Positions 38,879 through 41,812 of a stretch of DNA of 41,812 nucleotides are shown piece after piece; within the stretch, counting starts at the first letter, position 1, and each line of letters begins with the position of its first letter. A program made the translations under genes and the position numbers. Source of the stretch: Coemansia sp. RSA 922 (Eukaryota > Kickxellomycota > Kickxellomycetes > Kickxellales > Kickxellaceae); the NCBI GenBank assembly GCA_027577415.1, contig JANBQS010000064.1:1-41812 (forward strand), written 5' to 3'. Under the pieces are notes generated by a model that searched no databases, was not told where the DNA came from, and saw only the letters and a program-made list of their open reading frames with translations.

Positions 38879-39186
38879 TGTAGAATTACTGACAGTAGAG
38901 ATTGTGCGAATTAATAGCGATATTCAAAAGAAGCAGAAAGGAAAAAGGTCAAACTCTTTGAAAAGAACCCTCAAGCTGCTTACGTATCAAGACATTTTTG
39001 TCGACTCGACTCGATGCGACTCGTAGATCGAATCGCCAATGCCTTACACAAGCCATGTGCGTAGAGTCAACGAGGTAGTTCTTCACTTCTCCCCTCGTAA
39101 CTCTTGGTGCATTTTTCACATTTGCATTTGCACTTGACATTTACCTAACTTGGCACCAGTAAATACGCATATCTTAGGGACAGCTT
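38879..39186. promoter_or_regulatory. Divergent NPL4 / membrane-protein promoter with leader intron
   Basis: 308 bp. On the minus strand GTAAGC at 38983 and CTGTCAG ending at 38889 with a T/C-rich 3' half form a likely 95 bp 5'UTR intron of NPL4. The exon before it carries a 63-codon upstream frame (ATG 39140) that is not in frame with NPL4 with or without splicing. The plus-strand leader of the membrane protein is short. Confidence 0.45.
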
Positions 39187-40392
39187 ATGGACGGCGGGCC
39201 AGCGTCGACGGGCCATGGGTTTACAGACGGCTGTTATCTTCAGAACGACGCATATAATGGTGCTGCCACCCTGGTCTCATTCCACCTATTGCGCTATGCG
39301 CTGTTTACGATTATGCTCATAGTCGTTGGACCCTTTGTGTTTCGCGTCGTGGCTGCGTTCTTTGATCTAGAGCGGGACTTTAAGAGCATCGTCGATCACT
39401 TTGATGACGTAACTGGCGGGTTGATGTACACCTATATCTTGTTCACTTTGGGAAACTATGCGCACACATTTGGATGGGTCACAGCGGTATTCTACTTTGT
39501 TGGCTTGCTTGTTTACACCGCCTTGACGTGGTTGCCTTTCATGGGCGTAGACATTCCAGGATGGCGTTCATGGAGCAAAGAGGCGTGGTTGGTGAACTCT
39601 GCAGGGTTGACGCTTGTTTTGGTGGGAGTCGGATTTCACATTCGCTGGGCGTCTCGGGCAGGGATTCTTCAGTGGTACTTGCCGCTTTTTGTGCTGGCTA
39701 CAGCAAGCGTGTGGTCACCAGTTTTTGTCAGGTGGCTGCAGCACTACTGCATAGACAATTGCCCCGATGGCCTGGGAATCGAGCGTCGCACTCGCTGGGC
39801 AGCACTGGCCATCATTATTCCACGCAGCGGCGCTATTCGACGCAAATATCAGGCCGAGGAAGAAACCCAACTAGCTGTCTTGCGTGAGAGGGCTGAGCAG
39901 TATGCAGCGACAAGGGCGACATCAGCCACGCAGCAAAGTAGAGGCAGTGACAATGAAGGCGACGATGCCGACTATAGGCCCTTGTCCATGGCGGTTGGTG
40001 CTGGGCCTATTACTGTGCAAAGATCGAGTAATGTGGGCACCGACATACTCAATACAAACAACAGTCATAGCACGTCACGCCTGAACATGCCCAACGAGCC
40101 AGCAGCCCAACCTCGTGCCATTACTTTGACGCATGCTCAGAAGCAAGAGATGATTGAGCGGAAACTCCGAAACCGGCACTATGTTAATGCAAAGGCCGGT
40201 GGGCCACTGCCGTTGTATAAGTACCAGCTCCACTTGCACCACTGGCAGATATTTTATATTTTGGCATTCTTCACGCGCTTTGACCAATTTGCCTCGCGAG
40301 CGTGTGCTGGGCTTGTGCTAGGAATTTTTACTCACGGCCACGCAGCCTTTGGTTTGGATCCATTGATGGAGCGCAAACATGAGCCCTTGTAA
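39187..40392 (+). CDS. Multi-pass membrane protein with LHLHHW motif, family unknown
   Basis: 401 residues, one exon. Hydrophobic helices are visible at about 33-57, 79-97, 98-118, 135-152 and 160-180, giving roughly five passes. A long charged and Ser/Thr/Asn-rich cytosolic-type loop follows (~215-335), with a basic Arg/Lys start and an acidic patch. The C-terminal part has a striking motif: YQLHLHHWQIF, a helix with FFTRF, then AGLVLGIFTHGHAAFGLDP (~348-394). The His-rich HLHHW and HGH elements bracket a membrane helix or hairpin and could bind metal or serve catalysis (inference). No signal peptide. I do not recognise the family. The ATG at 39187 is the first in frame. Confidence 0.8.
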   Translation: MDGGPASTGHGFTDGCYLQNDAYNGAATLVSFHLLRYALFTIMLIVVGPFVFRVVAAFFDLERDFKSIVDHFDDVTGGLMYTYILFTLGNYAHTFGWVTAVFYFVGLLVYTALTWLPFMGVDIPGWRSWSKEAWLVNSAGLTLVLVGVGFHIRWASRAGILQWYLPLFVLATASVWSPVFVRWLQHYCIDNCPDGLGIERRTRWAALAIIIPRSGAIRRKYQAEEETQLAVLRERAEQYAATRATSATQQSRGSDNEGDDADYRPLSMAVGAGPITVQRSSNVGTDILNTNNSHSTSRLNMPNEPAAQPRAITLTHAQKQEMIERKLRNRHYVNAKAGGPLPLYKYQLHLHHWQIFYILAFFTRFDQFASRACAGLVLGIFTHGHAAFGLDPLMERKHEPL

Positions 40393-40909
40393 CAGTGAAT
40401 GTTTATGTTGCACATTTGGCCATTATTTTAATTTATTAAGTTGTCTATATTTATAAAACGTCGAGTATGATAATGATTAGCCTGTCCACAAATATTTCAA
40501 ATAGTAAGCTTAATCTTACCTTTGAGCACTACTGATTTCCCGATTTCGAATAATCGCTATTGTTGTACGGTGTCTTCATAGCGAGCAAGTACTCGCTTAG
40601 CTGTTCACTGTTCTGAACTTTTATTAGTTAATAAACCAGATAAAGAGAAAAGTAAATAGCTGAATGTGAAGATAAAAGAGCTCCCAAGAAGAGACAGCTC
40701 AGGCTCCTGGGGTATGTCCTTTGTGCGGGGGATGTAAATTCCTCCACATGTTGCGATTGCTGGGGCTGTCTCTGCATACAACTCCCAGCCAATCAAACAC
40801 ACCCCCTATGCGCCTATGCCAAGTGGTAGTCGCGCTAAAACGCAGCTAACTACCACACTAACTCCTTTAAAGTGAGTTATTTGCCAATTATATTTATGCA
40901 TTGCAATGA
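40393..40909. other. Intergenic, no gene seen
   Basis: 517 bp, AT-rich, after the membrane-protein stop. A 65-codon minus frame (40605-40802) begins at GTG and has no leader. Nothing supported. Confidence 0.45.
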
Positions 40910-41373
40910 TTATTATTGTGCGTATTCAATGCTAGCCAAGTTTTTCTATACACTGGGAGATTTGAAATATATATACCACATGGGTGCGTGCTTAATGTAC
41001 AGTAAATACTCTCTGATACCTGGTAAATAAAAAAACACACCCAAACACAGCCAGGGTTAGAGAAAACATCATAGTGTCATAGCATGAGTAAGTCGCTATA
41101 TTTAAGGCCAATTTCACAGCTTTTGCCTTTCTGTTATCATGAAAACATTCTTTCCATTTAATACTCATGTAAATTTCGCCCCCAACTGCTTGGTTACTTG
41201 CATTATCGCGATATTGTCTCAACTAGTACTACAGGTGACAAGTGTTCTCGCTGGCCACACTGATGGGATATATGAATAAAATGAGAGACGTGCAACCTCC
41301 TTACATTCGCCTAGTAGAGTTCAGTCTATATTGTGGTTACAATATTTTTTTACAACGTGTTTGTTGCTCAAAG
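40910..41373 (+). repeat. Right copy of the ~462 bp direct repeat
   Basis: Same orientation as 378-839, ~90 percent identical by eye, with the two exact blocks at 41068-41143 and 41228-41289. Similarity ends at TTGTTGCTCAAAG in both copies. The minus-strand frame in this copy stays open further (76 codons) than in the left copy, which is split in two frames. Confidence 0.8.
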
Positions 41374-41696
41374 TGCTAATTGCTTGTAACAAATTTGCGT
41401 GTAAAACATCAGAGGTGAGTTGGCTTCCTAGTGAATCCACAAATGTAATTTTTATTTTATATGGCCATGAGAACTGGGCATTGATTTGGTGGGGCCATTT
41501 TCGCAAAGAGTACCTCTGACTAGGTATTGTTCTGGAGTTGCTCAAATATTTAACTGCCCCACTTGCGAATAAACCAGTATTATCATCAGGTGTAGTACGA
41601 CAGATGTGTGAAAGGCAAATTTCTCACTGTTGCTCAACATCAATCACATTTACGGACCCATCATCACCCGGATCCACCGCCAACTGCCAGTGGGGG
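41374..41696. other. Right edge, non-repeat sequence
   Basis: About 320 bp beyond the repeat. No gene recognised; it leads into the TATA element at 41697 and is probably upstream sequence of a rightward gene outside the window. Confidence 0.4.
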
Positions 41697-41703
41697 TATA
41701 AAA
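41697..41703 (+). promoter_or_regulatory. TATA box near the right edge
   Basis: TATAAAA directly after a G run, in a GC-rich context like that of the Gln-Ala gene's TATA box. A rightward transcript would start near 41725-41735. The first ATG after it (41765) gives only 13 codons, but ACTTTACAG just before could be a 3' splice site. The gene itself would lie beyond the window. Confidence 0.35.
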
Positions 41704-41812
41704 CTCAGGAGCTGGACCGGGAAACTGCTTGAGATATCTTTAACCGACTGTACTTTACAGGATCATGTATACAGTTGATATTCAGTTCTTTGTTCACCGA
41801 ACATAGACACAC

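Noticed and set aside
378..41373. The end repeats as the two LTRs of one element
   Set aside because: The interior is ordinary host genes, no integrase or reverse transcriptase is present, and the repeat ends lack TG...CA.

Overview
The window looks like a gene-dense nuclear segment of a fungus. Genes are mostly one or two exons with short GTAAGT...YAG introns, leaders are pyrimidine-rich, and gene content is eukaryotic throughout. DET1, XPC/Rad4, an Npl4 with a C-terminal NZF finger, a mitochondrial TrhO-type rhodanese and PLC1 together suggest an early-diverging filamentous fungus rather than a yeast. Kickxellomycotina (Coemansia-like) is my best guess; this is inference, since no rRNA or marker is present. 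No tRNA, rRNA, CRISPR array or intact transposon was seen.

Layout. 1-0.94 kb: gene-free, holding the left copy of a ~462 bp direct repeat whose partner lies at 40.9-41.4 kb. 0.94-3.8 kb (minus strand): a secreted Gln-Ala repeat protein, a one-finger C2H2 mini-protein and paralogue A of an unrecognised family with PY motifs. 3.99-8.49 kb: TOP2 (two exons, minus), divergent from the importin KAP121/PSE1 (8.93-12.38 kb, two exons, plus). 12.4-16.6 kb (plus): CoA-acylating methylmalonate-semialdehyde dehydrogenase and a DET1 homologue. 17.2-19.0 kb: a small broken ORF and a PPR protein. 19.57-22.84 kb: a GH38 alpha-mannosidase with an unexpected internal block of four membrane helices. 23.1-23.9 kb: paralogue B of the PY family. 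24.1-29.4 kb (minus): a three-exon PI-PLC whose first intron is ~1.16 kb. 29.4-31.27 kb: a long low-complexity non-coding interval. 31.27-33.5 kb: RAD4/XPC. 33.55-34.19 kb (minus): a two-exon mitochondrial membrane coiled-coil protein sharing a 235 bp divergent promoter with a mitochondrial TrhO/rhodanese protein (34.4-35.8 kb). 36.2-38.9 kb (minus): BET3/TRAPPC3 and NPL4. 39.2-40.4 kb: an unrecognised multi-pass membrane protein.

Most genes are independent housekeeping units (DNA topology and repair, nuclear import, ubiquitin handling, secretory traffic, mitochondrial metabolism), not a pathway cluster. The points of greatest interest are: (1) the GH38 enzyme with an embedded four-helix membrane module; (2) two divergent paralogues sharing a core and a conserved LPxY...PPxY tail; (3) an in-frame upstream ATG in TOP2 that adds a mitochondrial-type presequence; (4) the alternating Gln-Ala secreted protein; and (5) the direct repeat bracketing the ~40 kb segment.
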